Below, piece after piece: positions 1 through 7,982 of a stretch of DNA of 64,000 bases. Numbering within the stretch: position 1 is the first letter of the stretch; each line of letters opens with the position of its first letter. A program made the translations under genes and the position numbers. The stretch lies in assembly GCA_026168805.1 (NCBI GenBank), contig JAPFDS010000036.1, forward strand, positions 61,123-125,122. Reading direction: 5' to 3'. The notes beneath the pieces are model-generated. The model was not told the origin of the DNA. It did no database searches and saw only the letters and a list, made by a program, of their open reading frames with translations. This DNA is from Caryophanales bacterium. Lineage in GTDB: Bacteria; Bacillota; Bacilli; Bacillales; Amphibacillaceae.

Positions 1-502
1 TTGATAGGCCAGCAATGAGTAAGAACGGAGCCCTCCAGTTAAATATGTGGCCAAGAGATAAGCCAATCGGTACACCTAATACGAGGGATCCGCTCACGCC
101 CATCACAACAATTCCAATCGCTCTTCCAATGTAATGCCTATCTACAATATTTGAAGCGATGGTAATACATAAGATGACGAGTAGTGAACCACTTGCAGCC
201 GTTACGACACGTGCGATTAATAAAAATGCAAACGACGGACTGAGCGCAGCAGCAACGTTTCCGATAGTGAAGATGATTAAAGAAATAATCATTACTTTCT
301 TTCGGTCTGCTTGTCCGGAAATATATAATAAAATTGGCGCAGAGAGTGCAAATACAAGTGAGAAGACCGAAATTAACAGTCCGGCTGTCCCAATTGAAAT
401 TTGTAAATCGTCTGCGACTAGATCTAAAATTCCTCCAATAATTAATTCAACCATTCCAACAACAAATGAAATGACGGTTAATAAATATACGCGTTTATCC
501 AT
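1..502 (-). CDS. MFS transporter, N-terminal part (cut by window edge)
   Basis: The minus strand encodes about 167 residues from an ATG at 502 to the window edge, so the C-terminal part is missing. The visible part has hydrophobic segments separated by short loops, with a charged loop between the second and third segments (GQADRKKVM) that fits the MFS loop 2-3 motif. The start is supported by AAGAAGGA upstream. This is a major facilitator drug-efflux type protein (AraJ/YdhP-like), probably exporting small molecules; substrate cannot be inferred. Its 5' end faces the squalene synthase-like gene, so the 200-bp gap holds two divergent promoters. Confidence 0.8.
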   Translation of the reverse strand, partial: MDKRVYLLTVISFVVGMVELIIGGILDLVADDLQISIGTAGLLISVFSLVFALSAPILLYISGQADRKKVMIISLIIFTIGNVAAALSPSFAFLLIARVVTAASGSLLVILCITIASNIVDRHYIGRAIGIVVMGVSGSLVLGVPIGLSLGHIFNWRAPFLLIAGLS

Positions 503-699
503 TGTGTAATCCTTCTTTCTACATTCCAATACAGCACGTTTTATACTAAACGAAAATCGTAAAAAATGAAAGTATGAAGCGTAGGAAATAAGATAGTTTG
601 ATGTCATTCGGTAAATGATAATAGCTAGGAAAAGAATTATATGATGAACTTTGGTATACTTAAAATGGAGTGCTATTGTGCATATGGGAGGCGTAGGAA

Positions 700-1518
700 A
701 TGAGTCAGAAAACTTTACATAAAGAAGCAATGAAAATGTTAAAAGATACAAGTAGAACGTTTTACATACCGATTACATTGCTAGGAACAACATTAAAGAA
801 CACAGTTGGATCGGCATATTTATGTATGCGTGCAATTGACGAAATTGAAGACCATGAAACAATGGATCCAGTCGTGAAGCAACAACTTTTACGAACGACG
901 AGTGAACTATTAAAAGAACCATTTAACCAAAAAGCATATGAGGAAATGGTTGCTCCTTATGGCGACTTACTGCCAGAAGTGACTATGAGACTTGGAGACT
1001 GGTTGCTTATTTGTCCAGAGGGGATTCTTGAAACCGTTCAAGAGTATACAAGCATTATGGCGGCAGGAATGGCTGACTGGGTGGAGCGAGACTGGTTCAT
1101 CGAATCTAAGCAAGACTTGGACGACTATACGTATTGTGTTGCAGGACTTGTCGGAGAAATGCTTGCTAAAATTTGGGATTGGTACGATGGTACGAAAACA
1201 AGTGAGGAACTTGCAATCGGATATGGTCGCGGACTCCAAGCTGTAAATATTCTTCGTAACCAAGAGGAAGACTTTGACGAACGTGGCGTGCGTTTTATTC
1301 CGAAAGGTTGGACACGAGAAGATGTGTTCCAATATGCGGAGGAAAACTTAGCACTTGGTGATGCATATTTGAGAGATTTATCGACGCGTCGAATTAAGCT
1401 ATTTAGCAAAATTCCACTAGCACTTGCGAAGAAAACACTTGAAACGATGCAAAGTGGACATGAAAAGATGACACGTGAAGAAGTCGAAGCTGTTGTCGAA
1501 AAAATTAAAAATGAATAA
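700..1518 (+). CDS. phytoene/squalene synthase family protein
   Basis: A 272-residue all-helical prenyltransferase-type protein of normal family length. The first Asp-rich motif is intact (D47EIED51). The second reads N187QEED191 in the context NILR..., where the first Asp of the usual DxxxD is Asn. Family members join two prenyl diphosphates head to head (squalene or carotenoid synthesis), but the B. subtilis homologue YisP acts as a farnesyl diphosphate phosphatase, and the Asn change leaves open whether this one still condenses. No desaturase or cyclase genes are next to it. It stands alone, with an AGGCG/GGAGG region before ATG 700 and a strong terminator after the stop. Confidence 0.8.
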   Translation: MSQKTLHKEAMKMLKDTSRTFYIPITLLGTTLKNTVGSAYLCMRAIDEIEDHETMDPVVKQQLLRTTSELLKEPFNQKAYEEMVAPYGDLLPEVTMRLGDWLLICPEGILETVQEYTSIMAAGMADWVERDWFIESKQDLDDYTYCVAGLVGEMLAKIWDWYDGTKTSEELAIGYGRGLQAVNILRNQEEDFDERGVRFIPKGWTREDVFQYAEENLALGDAYLRDLSTRRIKLFSKIPLALAKKTLETMQSGHEKMTREEVEAVVEKIKNE

Positions 1519-1533
1519 TGTTTGGATATAATG

Positions 1534-1572
1534 AAAACTCTATCTAGGTGAGTGAACTAGATAGAGTTTTTT
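1534..1572 (+). terminator. intrinsic terminator, probably bidirectional
   Basis: AAAACTCTATCTAG pairs perfectly with CTAGATAGAGTTTT across a 9-nt loop and is followed by a T run. It sits between two converging genes and has A/T runs on both sides. Confidence 0.85.
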
Positions 1573-1575
1573 GTT

Positions 1576-1941
1576 TTAGAAGCATTGGAACGATTGAATA
1601 TGTCTGAGATCAATTCCAAAAAAGCTCCATCTTCGGCCATTCCAACGAAATCCTGAAACCGAGCGACGGCCAACAAAGGTTGGGAAAAACCAAAACGCAT
1701 CTCTGCGTAACCAAATGTACGTGAAGCGGAATAAACATCCTTGAATGGCTCCTGCATCAATTGCAAACGTTTGAACACCTTGTTGTGGCGTGAACGATGG
1801 TGGTGGCCCTGGAGGGGATATGTTTTGTGGACCTCCGCCTCCTCCATATGGCGGTGTTTGAGGAGATGGATATCCCCCATACTGTGGTCCTGGCAGCCCA
1901 AATAACGGCAGTAGTGGAAAAAATAGTTGTCGTTCATTCAT
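1576..1941 (-). CDS. small Pro/Gly-rich protein of unknown function
   Basis: 121 residues. Residues about 10-50 are dominated by Pro, Gly and Tyr (GPQYGG, PPYGGGGG, PPGPPPS); the C-terminal 60 residues are aromatic and Arg-rich (FRFTYIWLRRDAFWFFP) and look like a folded module. The start ATG 1941 has a perfect AAAGGAGGT upstream. Comparable Pro/Gly-rich N-terminus plus aromatic C-terminus proteins are common in Bacillus and some are linked to the spore surface; that role is only a guess here. It converges on the squalene synthase-like gene. Confidence 0.6.
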   Translation of the reverse strand: MNERQLFFPLLPLFGLPGPQYGGYPSPQTPPYGGGGGPQNISPPGPPPSFTPQQGVQTFAIDAGAIQGCLFRFTYIWLRRDAFWFFPTFVGRRSVSGFRWNGRRWSFFGIDLRHIQSFQCF

Positions 1942-2084
1942 AAATCGTCATACCTCCTTTACTTTACAACAGTATATGGGAGGTACGCCTAGAAGGTGCA
2001 TTTTGAGCAAAATCTATGCGTGATGTAGGGAAATTGCTTATCATTTGAAGACTTGTTAAAATAATCCATAAGGAGGTTATTACG

Positions 2085-2429
2085 ATGTCTGACATTCAAG
2101 AATTACATGAAGTGAAAGAAGTTGAAGAAGTACTAGAGAAGACAAACGAAAATCCAGCGTTTATTTTTAAACAAAGCACGACATGTCCGATTAGTGCAGA
2201 AGCATTTGAACAGTTTAAATCTTACGTTGAAACAGATGCTCGTCCATACGATGCATATTTTGTAAAGGTGCGTGAAACACGCCCAGTATCAAATGAAATC
2301 GCGGACAAACTCGGTATCGAGCATCAATCTCCACAAATGTTCTTAGTGAAAAATGGACAAGCCGTTTGGAATGCTTCTCACCGTGATATTACGGTAGAAA
2401 ACATTGTCGAAGCAGTTGAAAATAATTAA
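2085..2429 (+). CDS. brxC: monothiol bacilliredoxin BrxC (YtxJ)
   Basis: 114 residues with a thioredoxin-like fold pattern and the diagnostic TTCPISAEA motif, active Cys at residue 34 and no resolving Cys, followed by the cis-Pro region SPQMFLV. Members remove bacillithiol from mixed disulfides in the cytoplasm after oxidative or electrophile stress. It implies that this organism makes bacillithiol. AAGGAGG lies upstream of ATG 2085. A 114-bp palindromic repeat starts 5 bp after the stop and may form the 3' end of the transcript. Confidence 0.9.
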   Translation: MSDIQELHEVKEVEEVLEKTNENPAFIFKQSTTCPISAEAFEQFKSYVETDARPYDAYFVKVRETRPVSNEIADKLGIEHQSPQMFLVKNGQAVWNASHRDITVENIVEAVENN

Positions 2430-2433
2430 ACGA

Positions 2434-2547
2434 GTGAATTTCATAATTACCAAAGCCAGCTACAACCATACAATATGTAGTTGCGAAAGACTCAACGAAA
2501 TTACATATTGTATGGTGGTGGCGTGAAATACGTATTATGAAATTCAC
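2434..2547 (-). repeat. palindromic repeat, copy A (inverted relative to copies B and C)
   Basis: Ends are GTGAATTTCATAAT and ATTATGAAATTCAC, a perfect 14-bp terminal inverted repeat. The centre holds a second stem (ACAATATGTA with TACATATTGT). The left half matches the reverse complement of the right half of the copy at 51863, so the element is in the opposite orientation. Flanks TAAACGA and TAAAACGA resemble a target duplication but differ by one base. Confidence 0.8.
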
Positions 2548-2555
2548 TAAAACGA

Positions 2556-2618
2556 TAAAAAACAACCTCATGCTCGTATGCGCAGTAGATAATTGCGGCA
2601 ATTACGTGTGAGGTTGTT
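2556..2618 (-). terminator. intrinsic terminator overlapping the end of the membrane protein gene
   Basis: On the minus strand AACAACCTCA pairs with TGAGGTTGTT across a loop of about 38 nt and runs into TTTTTTATCG. The stop codon of the gene lies inside the loop. Confidence 0.6.
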
Positions 2619-3108
2619 CTTTTTTTGAAAAAATTCGATCGCCCATATCGATGATGATAAAGAGGACCGTTAACACGACAGCAATCCAAATCGAAACCTT
2701 CGTCGATAGAGAAACAAAAGATGCAATTCCCAAGAAAATGAAAAAGCGAACGATGTTAAAGAGTACATGATGAATGGAATGAAACCTAACAACTCGCTGA
2801 ATCACCATGTGAAGCAAATGATCAAATATGAGTGAATATATAACAACAATCGCGCCTATAAATACGATACTACTAATGTCTGTCTGAAACTCTACGAATC
2901 TTTGAGCAATAAACATAGCTCCCATTGGAATGAGCATAAATCCTGCCAATGTTGCCGTAACAATAAGTGCGAGCATCGAAGCCGTTAAGGCAATTCTCGG
3001 CAGTGGCGCGGGTTCTTCTTCTTCGCTTTCACCACTTTTCACGAAGAAAAATAGGAAAACCGCAGATATAACAAATAAGCTAAGGGCAATCCACAAGAAA
3101 GTAGACAA
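2602..3108 (-). CDS. uncharacterised integral membrane protein
   Basis: 168 residues from a TTG at 3108. This start is preferred over an ATG further upstream because GGGAGGG lies 7 nt before the TTG and inside the longer version. There are about five hydrophobic segments, an acidic loop near residue 30 (GESEEEEPAP) and a basic C-terminus (KKEQPHT). A His-rich stretch (HSIHH) lies before the fourth segment. I do not recognise the family. It is monocistronic, with its promoter region next to the 51-bp repeat array. Confidence 0.65.
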   Translation of the reverse strand: MSTFLWIALSLFVISAVFLFFFVKSGESEEEEPAPLPRIALTASMLALIVTATLAGFMLIPMGAMFIAQRFVEFQTDISSIVFIGAIVVIYSLIFDHLLHMVIQRVVRFHSIHHVLFNIVRFFIFLGIASFVSLSTKVSIWIAVVLTVLFIIIDMGDRIFSKKEQPHT

Positions 3109-3177
3109 ATTGTTTCCCTCCCAATCCATATGTAGTTGAATAGAATCATTGTAACTGAAAATCGAGATACAAAGCAA

Positions 3178-3455
3178 CGCAAAAAATTAAACTCAAACCT
3201 GGAATGCGTTTAAAAATCCTGGATGAAGCGCTGAAAATTAAACTCAAACTGCGGATGCGTCTAATTTTTGCTGCCTCCTCGCAAAAAATTAAACTCAAAC
3301 CTGGAATGCGTTTAAAAATCCTGGATGAAGCGCTGAAAATTAAACGCAAACTGCGGATGCGTCTAATTTTTCCTGCCTCCTCGCGTAAAATTAAACTCAA
3401 ATCTGGAATGCGTTTAAAAATCGCGGATGAAGCGCTGGAAACTAAACGCAAACTC
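3178..3455. repeat. nested 51/102-bp tandem repeat array
   Basis: A 102-bp period (starts at 3178, 3280 and 3382) is itself made of two related 51-bp units, giving about 5.5 units. Each carries ATTAAAC(T/G)CAAAC followed by GGATGCGT or GGAATGCGTTTAA, so most can fold a TTAAAC/GTTTAA stem. Because 51 is a multiple of 3, frames stay open on both strands through the array, but no convincing gene uses them. Confidence 0.85.
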
Positions 3456-3561
3456 GGCGCTTTCCGTGTGCATTTCTCTTTTGTTAAATATTTGTTATTG
3501 CTTGTCTTCCCAAAGGGTTGTAATCTAGTAATAAATGATTTTAAAAGGTGCGTGAAAACAT

Positions 3562-4098
3562 TTGATCTACATTCCGTTTCCACTAATTATAGCAATTGTT
3601 CTTCCTATATGGGTGTTTTTGCGTATCCAAAGAACAGATCGATTGAAACAAGTGCACGTCTATCGAGAGTTTCTCGTCAATGTATTTTTTCTGTATGGAT
3701 GTACGTTATTCGTAGCAACGATGCGTCCGTTTTTATTTCAGCTTCCTACGCTCGGACCTAGAAGTGAACTATATTTTGACCTTGAACCTTTTGAAGAGCT
3801 CAGAAATATGGCTGTTGGATCAGAAATGTATCAATTGCTTTATTCCCTGGGAAATGTAGCGATGCTCATTCCATTTGGATTATTACTACCGCTTATATTC
3901 CCATTTGCTCGTCACTTTTTTGTTACGGTATTTCTAGGATTTTCTCTTTCTTTTACGATTGAAATGACGCAAATGCTTTTTACAGTCACGCGTGAAGGCA
4001 CAGTGGATGACCTTATATTTAATACGATCGGAGCAATGATTGGGTATGTATTGTTCCAAATCATTGGTTATAAAGCAGCGCCTACATACAAAAAGTAA
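3562..4098 (+). CDS. VanZ family membrane protein
   Basis: 178 residues with about five membrane segments and the VanZ-type core: NVAMLIPFGLLLPL, then FLGFSLSFTIEMTQMLF, then GTVDDLIFNTIGAMIGY. VanZ itself gives low-level teicoplanin resistance, but most homologues have unknown roles in the envelope. The start is TTG 3562 behind AAAGGTG; no ATG is available near the conserved N-terminus. The gene converges on the deacetylase gene with 1 bp between the stops and shows no separate terminator. Confidence 0.8.
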   Translation: MIYIPFPLIIAIVLPIWVFLRIQRTDRLKQVHVYREFLVNVFFLYGCTLFVATMRPFLFQLPTLGPRSELYFDLEPFEELRNMAVGSEMYQLLYSLGNVAMLIPFGLLLPLIFPFARHFFVTVFLGFSLSFTIEMTQMLFTVTREGTVDDLIFNTIGAMIGYVLFQIIGYKAAPTYKK

Positions 4099-4099
4099 T

Positions 4100-4942
4100 C
4101 TATTCAAGCACTTGGTCACGCAAAAGAACGAATGAAAAACCTTCTTGCAGCAGCTGAGGAATCGCCCGCTTGACTCCCTCAGCCGTTCCACTTGTTGGTT
4201 GGTTCATATGCAATAGGGCAATGGAACCACTTGTCGAAGTCATGAGCGCACGTTCGACCTGCTCACTTGTATACGTTGCGCCAGCATCACCTAGCACTGA
4301 AAAATTGACGACTTCATAGCCGAGGTCTTGTGCAATCTCCACGGCAACCTCATCATAATACGCCGTCCCTGAACGAAAGAGTGTCATTTCCTTTCCAATC
4401 GTGTCACGGACGGTTTCGTGTTGCTGCATAATTTCTTCATATACCTCTTCAGGAGAAGCCGTTCCCTTAATTCCCCAAGCTTCATTCCCTTCAACAGATA
4501 AAGGGACGTGGGCGGTTCTGTGGTTTTCAAGTTGAAACAATGGATCTTCTGAAAGCTCGATAAATAATTGTTCATTTTCTATCAACCACTGTTCGTTAAT
4601 AAATAAGGTTGCAGGAATATTCTCTTCGCGTAAAAATGCAAGCAACTCATCATCGACTTCATTTCCATAAGGTCCCCCACAAGCATCAAAGGTGAGCGCA
4701 ATTTCTTGTTCATCTGTTTGAAAAGTTGTCCGCACTCCTGTGACATTTTCTCCCCATTCGGAGGGAGTTTCGTCATACGCATCGAAAGAAAATGTCCTTG
4801 TAGCTTCGACATTTTTTGATTCAATATCCAAATTATTCAGAGGAGATGAAGCATAACTTTCTTCTTCATCTTGTGGGGAACAAGCAATCAGACCGACAGC
4901 TACGAGAACAAATAAAGCGATCCTCGAAATGGACGTGTGCAT
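4100..4942 (-). CDS. lipoprotein polysaccharide deacetylase (NodB domain)
   Basis: 280 residues. A lipoprotein signal ends in LIAC with Cys 21, then an acidic linker. The NodB domain has TFDACGG (Asp 86), the metal-binding pair H141-x3-H145 (HRTAH) and RSGTAYYDE. The usual TFDDG is TFDACGG here, a form seen in a subgroup of these enzymes. It likely removes acetyl groups from a cell-wall or surface glycan outside the membrane. It follows the pseudouridine synthase gene with no gap; a TTG at 4945 directly before the ATG is an alternative start with better spacing to GGGAG. Confidence 0.8.
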   Translation of the reverse strand: MHTSISRIALFVLVAVGLIACSPQDEEESYASSPLNNLDIESKNVEATRTFSFDAYDETPSEWGENVTGVRTTFQTDEQEIALTFDACGGPYGNEVDDELLAFLREENIPATLFINEQWLIENEQLFIELSEDPLFQLENHRTAHVPLSVEGNEAWGIKGTASPEEVYEEIMQQHETVRDTIGKEMTLFRSGTAYYDEVAVEIAQDLGYEVVNFSVLGDAGATYTSEQVERALMTSTSGSIALLHMNQPTSGTAEGVKRAIPQLLQEGFSFVLLRDQVLE

Positions 4943-4945
4943 CAA

Positions 4946-5620
4946 TTATTGAAGCTCCCACATGTGCCAAGGAAATGCATCTGGTGGAAAGGATGTATAT
5001 GTGTTTTCATCCTTTTTCGTCGGATGTGGAAACGTTAATTCGTGGGCCCATAATGAAATTTGCTGACCACCTGGTGTCCCTTTAGCATATTTTTGATCTC
5101 CATAGATCGGCATACCCGCTTGTGCGAGTTGCACACGAATTTGATGTGATCTTCCCGTATGTAAGCGTACTTTGAGTAGGCTAAATCCACTTTTGGATGC
5201 AATGACTTCATAATCAAGGACTGCTTTTTTACCAGCTTTATGGGAAGCAGGAACAACACTCACGATATTCTTTTGTTTATTTTTTGCTAAATAGTTTGTT
5301 AGCGTTCCTTTCTTCTGTTTAACATGTCCTTCTGTTACAGCTAAATACGTACGGTCAAGTAGATTTCGTCGAATCACATCGGATAGTCGAGAACCTGCTT
5401 TGGATGTTTTTGCAAATACCATCACTCCACCAACCGGACGGTCCAACCGATGGACGAGACCGAGATACACATTCCCCGGTTTATTAAAACGTACCTTAAT
5501 ATCCTCTTTTAGTATCGTTAATAGATCTTTATCTTGACTACTGTCTTCTTGTACCGGAATATTTACTGGTTTCTCAACAACGAGCAAGTGATTATCTTCA
5601 TATAAAATTGAAATTTTCAA
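4946..5620 (-). CDS. RluA family RNA pseudouridine synthase
   Basis: 224 residues without an S4 domain. It opens with ILYEDNHLLVVEKP and has the catalytic HRLDRPVGG motif, Asp being the nucleophile, plus HTGRSHQIRVQLA. Such enzymes convert uridine to pseudouridine in rRNA or tRNA; the exact site cannot be told. AAAAGGAG lies before ATG 5620. The deacetylase gene starts right after its stop, so the two are probably transcribed together although their functions do not match. Confidence 0.85.
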   Translation of the reverse strand: MKISILYEDNHLLVVEKPVNIPVQEDSSQDKDLLTILKEDIKVRFNKPGNVYLGLVHRLDRPVGGVMVFAKTSKAGSRLSDVIRRNLLDRTYLAVTEGHVKQKKGTLTNYLAKNKQKNIVSVVPASHKAGKKAVLDYEVIASKSGFSLLKVRLHTGRSHQIRVQLAQAGMPIYGDQKYAKGTPGGQQISLWAHELTFPHPTKKDENTYTSFPPDAFPWHMWELQ

Positions 5621-5825
5621 GTGTATGAACTCCTTTTTGTAATGCTAATCTTTCTCTAGTATACGCATGTTTTTCAGAGAATGAAAGATGTGTCCTAGAT
5701 CAGGATCAGCGCAAATTGTACGTGAGCCATGACGACATATTCCAATAACACTTTAATGTCACCTAATTTTATGGTACGGTTGACTTAATGGGCATACTGA
5801 AATGACGCCCATGTATATACGATAA
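5621..5825. other. intergenic promoter region for the riboswitch transcript
   Basis: About 200 bp between the divergent rluA-type gene and the riboswitch. A TTGACT at 5780 could be a -35 box, but no convincing -10 lies at the right distance. I see no other structure. Confidence 0.3.
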
Positions 5826-5920
5826 ATCACTAGGGGAGTTTGTGAAGCAAACTGAGATGGAGGCATGGACCTTGAGACCCTCTGAACCTGATCTAGTTGA
5901 AACTAGCGTAGGGAAGTGTT
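5826..5920 (+). promoter_or_regulatory. TPP riboswitch (THI element)
   Basis: All hallmarks are in order: CACTAGGGGAG, a short stem, ACTGAGAT, a variable stem, GAGACCCT, GAACCTGATCTAGTT, then ACTAGCGTAGGGAAGTG. The outer P1 stem pairs CACT (5828-5831) with AGTG (5915-5918). The same 3' strand AAGTG can instead pair with CACTT of the terminator at 5945-5949, so ligand binding should favour termination. The downstream genes are lipM and lipA, not thiamine genes. Confidence 0.95.
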
Positions 5921-5943
5921 CGGATCGATAGATATAATGCCGA

Positions 5944-5982
5944 CCACTTGGACTGTGCTATGCACATATAAGTGGTTTTTTT
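5944..5982 (+). terminator. riboswitch expression-platform terminator
   Basis: CCACTT pairs with AAGTGG and is followed by seven T residues. It lies 24 nt after the TPP aptamer and competes with an antiterminator pairing to the aptamer's 3' strand. It ends 144 bp before lipM. Confidence 0.8.
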
Positions 5983-6126
5983 ATTGCGAAATTTCAAGAA
6001 CACTCTAGTTGAACACATCGTATGAAAATTGAACGTCATACATGTTGGAGGGATATAGGACAAAATACATTGATGAAATGCATGGATTTTTACAAAAAAA
6101 TTTGTAAGAAAGTATAGGTGAATCGG

Positions 6127-6966
6127 TTGAAAGAAACATGGGCAATTTTAAATAGTGGATATAAAGATGCGGCGACAAACATGGCAATTGATGAAGCATT
6201 ATTACACTTTCATAGCAAGGGAGACATTCCACCGACCATTCGTTTTTATGGCTGGGAATCACCGAGTTTAACAGTTGGTCATTTTCAAGATGTTGATAAA
6301 ACAATTGACCTAGCAGGCGTTGAAAAGCATCAGTGTGATTTTGTAAGACGTTTAACGGGCGGAAGTGCTGTTCTTCATGACGATGAACTTACCTATAGCA
6401 TCGTTGTCAGCGAAAATCATCCAAAGATTCCGCGTTCTGTGAACAAAGCATATTATGTTTTAGCACAAGGATTGTTAGAAGGATATCGCTTACTTGGAAT
6501 CGAGGCTGATTTTGCAATTACAGAACGAGAATTGTTGAAAGAACGTTCAGCTGTTTGTTTTGAGAAACCGGCGATGTATGAAATGATCGTCGACGGTAAA
6601 AAGATTTCAGGGAATGCTCAATTAAGGAAAAAAGGTGTTTTATTGCAACACGGATCGATTCCAATGAAATTCAATGCAACGATGTTATTTGATCTATTTC
6701 ATTTTTCTTCAGAGGAGAAGAGAGAACGACAGCGTAAGAAGTTTTTAGAAAAAGCGATGAGTATAAACGAGATTACAAATGAAGTGTATACGTATGAACA
6801 ATTACGAGATGCATTTTTACAAGGATTTGAATCAAGCTTACATATTCAAACAGAACCGCTCGAACTAACGAAAGAGCAATGGCAATATGTAACGTATCTT
6901 GCAGAGACAAAATACAAAACAGATGCTTGGAATAAACAGACTAAAAAACGATCAAGGAGTGTGTGA
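6127..6966 (+). CDS. lipM: octanoyltransferase LipM
   Basis: About 279 residues of the BPL_LplA_LipB fold. The catalytic Cys is residue 144 in [12 protein letters not shown], followed by [20 protein letters not shown], matching LipM, which moves octanoyl groups from acyl carrier protein to GcvH. Lplj-type ligases lack this Cys. TTG 6127 is preferred because AGGTG lies 6 nt upstream and the protein then begins KETW as in B. subtilis LipM; a GTG at 6118 is possible. lipA follows after 2 bp. The TPP riboswitch upstream suggests repression when thiamine diphosphate is plentiful. Confidence 0.85.
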   Translation: MKETWAILNSGYKDAATNMAIDEALLHFHSKGDIPPTIRFYGWESPSLTVGHFQDVDKTIDLAGVEKHQCDFVRRLTGGSAVLHDDELTYSIVVSENHPKIPRSVNKAYYVLAQGLLEGYRLLGIEADFAITERELLKERSAVCFEKPAMYEMIVDGKKISGNAQLRKKGVLLQHGSIPMKFNATMLFDLFHFSSEEKRERQRKKFLEKAMSINEITNEVYTYEQLRDAFLQGFESSLHIQTEPLELTKEQWQYVTYLAETKYKTDAWNKQTKKRSRSV

Positions 6967-6968
6967 AA

Positions 6969-7937
6969 ATGACGAAGCAAAAGGAATATATTCGCAAACC
7001 TGATTGGTTGAAAATCAAAATTAATACGTCTGATTCATATAAAAAATTAAAAGGACTCATGCGTGAAAAACGACTCAATACTGTTTGTGAAGAAGCAAAG
7101 TGTCCAAACCTACATGAATGTTGGAGTGAAAGACAAACAGCTACGTTTATGATTTTAGGAGATACGTGTACACGTGGGTGCCGTTTTTGTGCGGTAAAAA
7201 CAGGCCTTCCGAATGAACTTGACTGGGGTGAACCAGAGCGTGTAGCAGATTCGGTAAAAATTATGGGGCTTAAACATGTTGTCATTACAGCAGTCGCACG
7301 GGATGATTTAAAAGATGGTGGCGCCCAAGTTTTTGCTGAAACCGTTCGTCAAGTACGTAAGAAAAACCCAGGAACGACGGTTGAAATTTTGCCATCGGAC
7401 ATGAAAGGCGACTATGAAAGTTTGCACATGTTAATGGACTCTGAACCAGATATTTTTAATCATAATATTGAAACCGTTCGCAGGCTGACCAAAAGAGTGC
7501 GTGCAATTGCCAAATACGACCGTTCTCTTGAATTGCTCAAACGGGTAAAATCCATTGCTCCGCACACACCGACAAAATCAAGTATCATGGTTGGGCTCGG
7601 AGAAACAAAAGAGGAACTTCTCGAAACGATGGATGATTTACTTGCTCACGATGTGGATATTATAACGATCGGGCAATATTTACAGCCGACGAAAACACAC
7701 TTGGATGTGGAGCGTTATTATCATCCGGATGAATTTGATGAATTGCGAGACATTGCCTTAGAAAAAGGATTCAAACATTGTAAATCTGGCCCTCTTGTTC
7801 GATCGTCGTATCATGCAGATGAGCAAGTGTCCGCAACAGCTGCCCAGCGTCGTCTCAAATATGTGAAAGGATATGAAGAGAACGAGAATAAGAAGGCAGA
7901 TTTTTCATTACGAGATTTATTACCGTCTGACGAATAG
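6969..7937 (+). CDS. lipA: lipoyl synthase
   Basis: 322 residues. The N-terminal auxiliary cluster motif [12 protein letters not shown] and the radical-SAM motif CTRGCRFC are both present, and the C-terminal RSSYHAD supplies the Ser ligand of the auxiliary cluster. It inserts two sulfurs into octanoyl groups on GcvH or E2 subunits. ATG 6969 has AAGGAG 9 nt upstream and lies 2 bp after the lipM stop, so the two form an operon under the TPP riboswitch and make lipoate from octanoyl-ACP in two steps. Confidence 0.95.
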   Translation: MTKQKEYIRKPDWLKIKINTSDSYKKLKGLMREKRLNTVCEEAKCPNLHECWSERQTATFMILGDTCTRGCRFCAVKTGLPNELDWGEPERVADSVKIMGLKHVVITAVARDDLKDGGAQVFAETVRQVRKKNPGTTVEILPSDMKGDYESLHMLMDSEPDIFNHNIETVRRLTKRVRAIAKYDRSLELLKRVKSIAPHTPTKSSIMVGLGETKEELLETMDDLLAHDVDIITIGQYLQPTKTHLDVERYYHPDEFDELRDIALEKGFKHCKSGPLVRSSYHADEQVSATAAQRRLKYVKGYEENENKKADFSLRDLLPSDE

Positions 7938-7943
7938 GATATG

Positions 7944-7982
7944 AAAAAACCTGTCTAGCACGAATACTAGGCAGGTTTTTTT
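7944..7982 (+). terminator. intrinsic terminator after lipA, bidirectional
   Basis: AAAACCTGTCTAG pairs with CTAGGCAGGTTTT with one mismatch and runs into T residues. The converging yeiH-like gene ends directly beside it. Confidence 0.8.

Noticed and set aside
967..1409. Antisense frames inside the squalene synthase-like gene
   Set aside because: They mirror a well-supported gene on the plus strand and lack ribosome sites and recognisable domains.
3204..3761. A plus-strand reading frame of 185 codons across the tandem array
   Set aside because: It consists of translated 51-bp repeats (MRLKI and KIKLKL blocks) and then overlaps the VanZ gene in another frame; no ribosome site.
5826..5920. 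TPP riboswitch serving the pseudouridine synthase gene
   Set aside because: The aptamer reads on the plus strand, away from that gene, and its terminator lies on the lipM side.
6042..6107. A 21-codon frame (starting MLEGYRTKY) between the riboswitch terminator and lipM
   Set aside because: No ribosome binding site is placed before its ATG and nothing marks it as conserved; it could be a leader peptide but there is no support.
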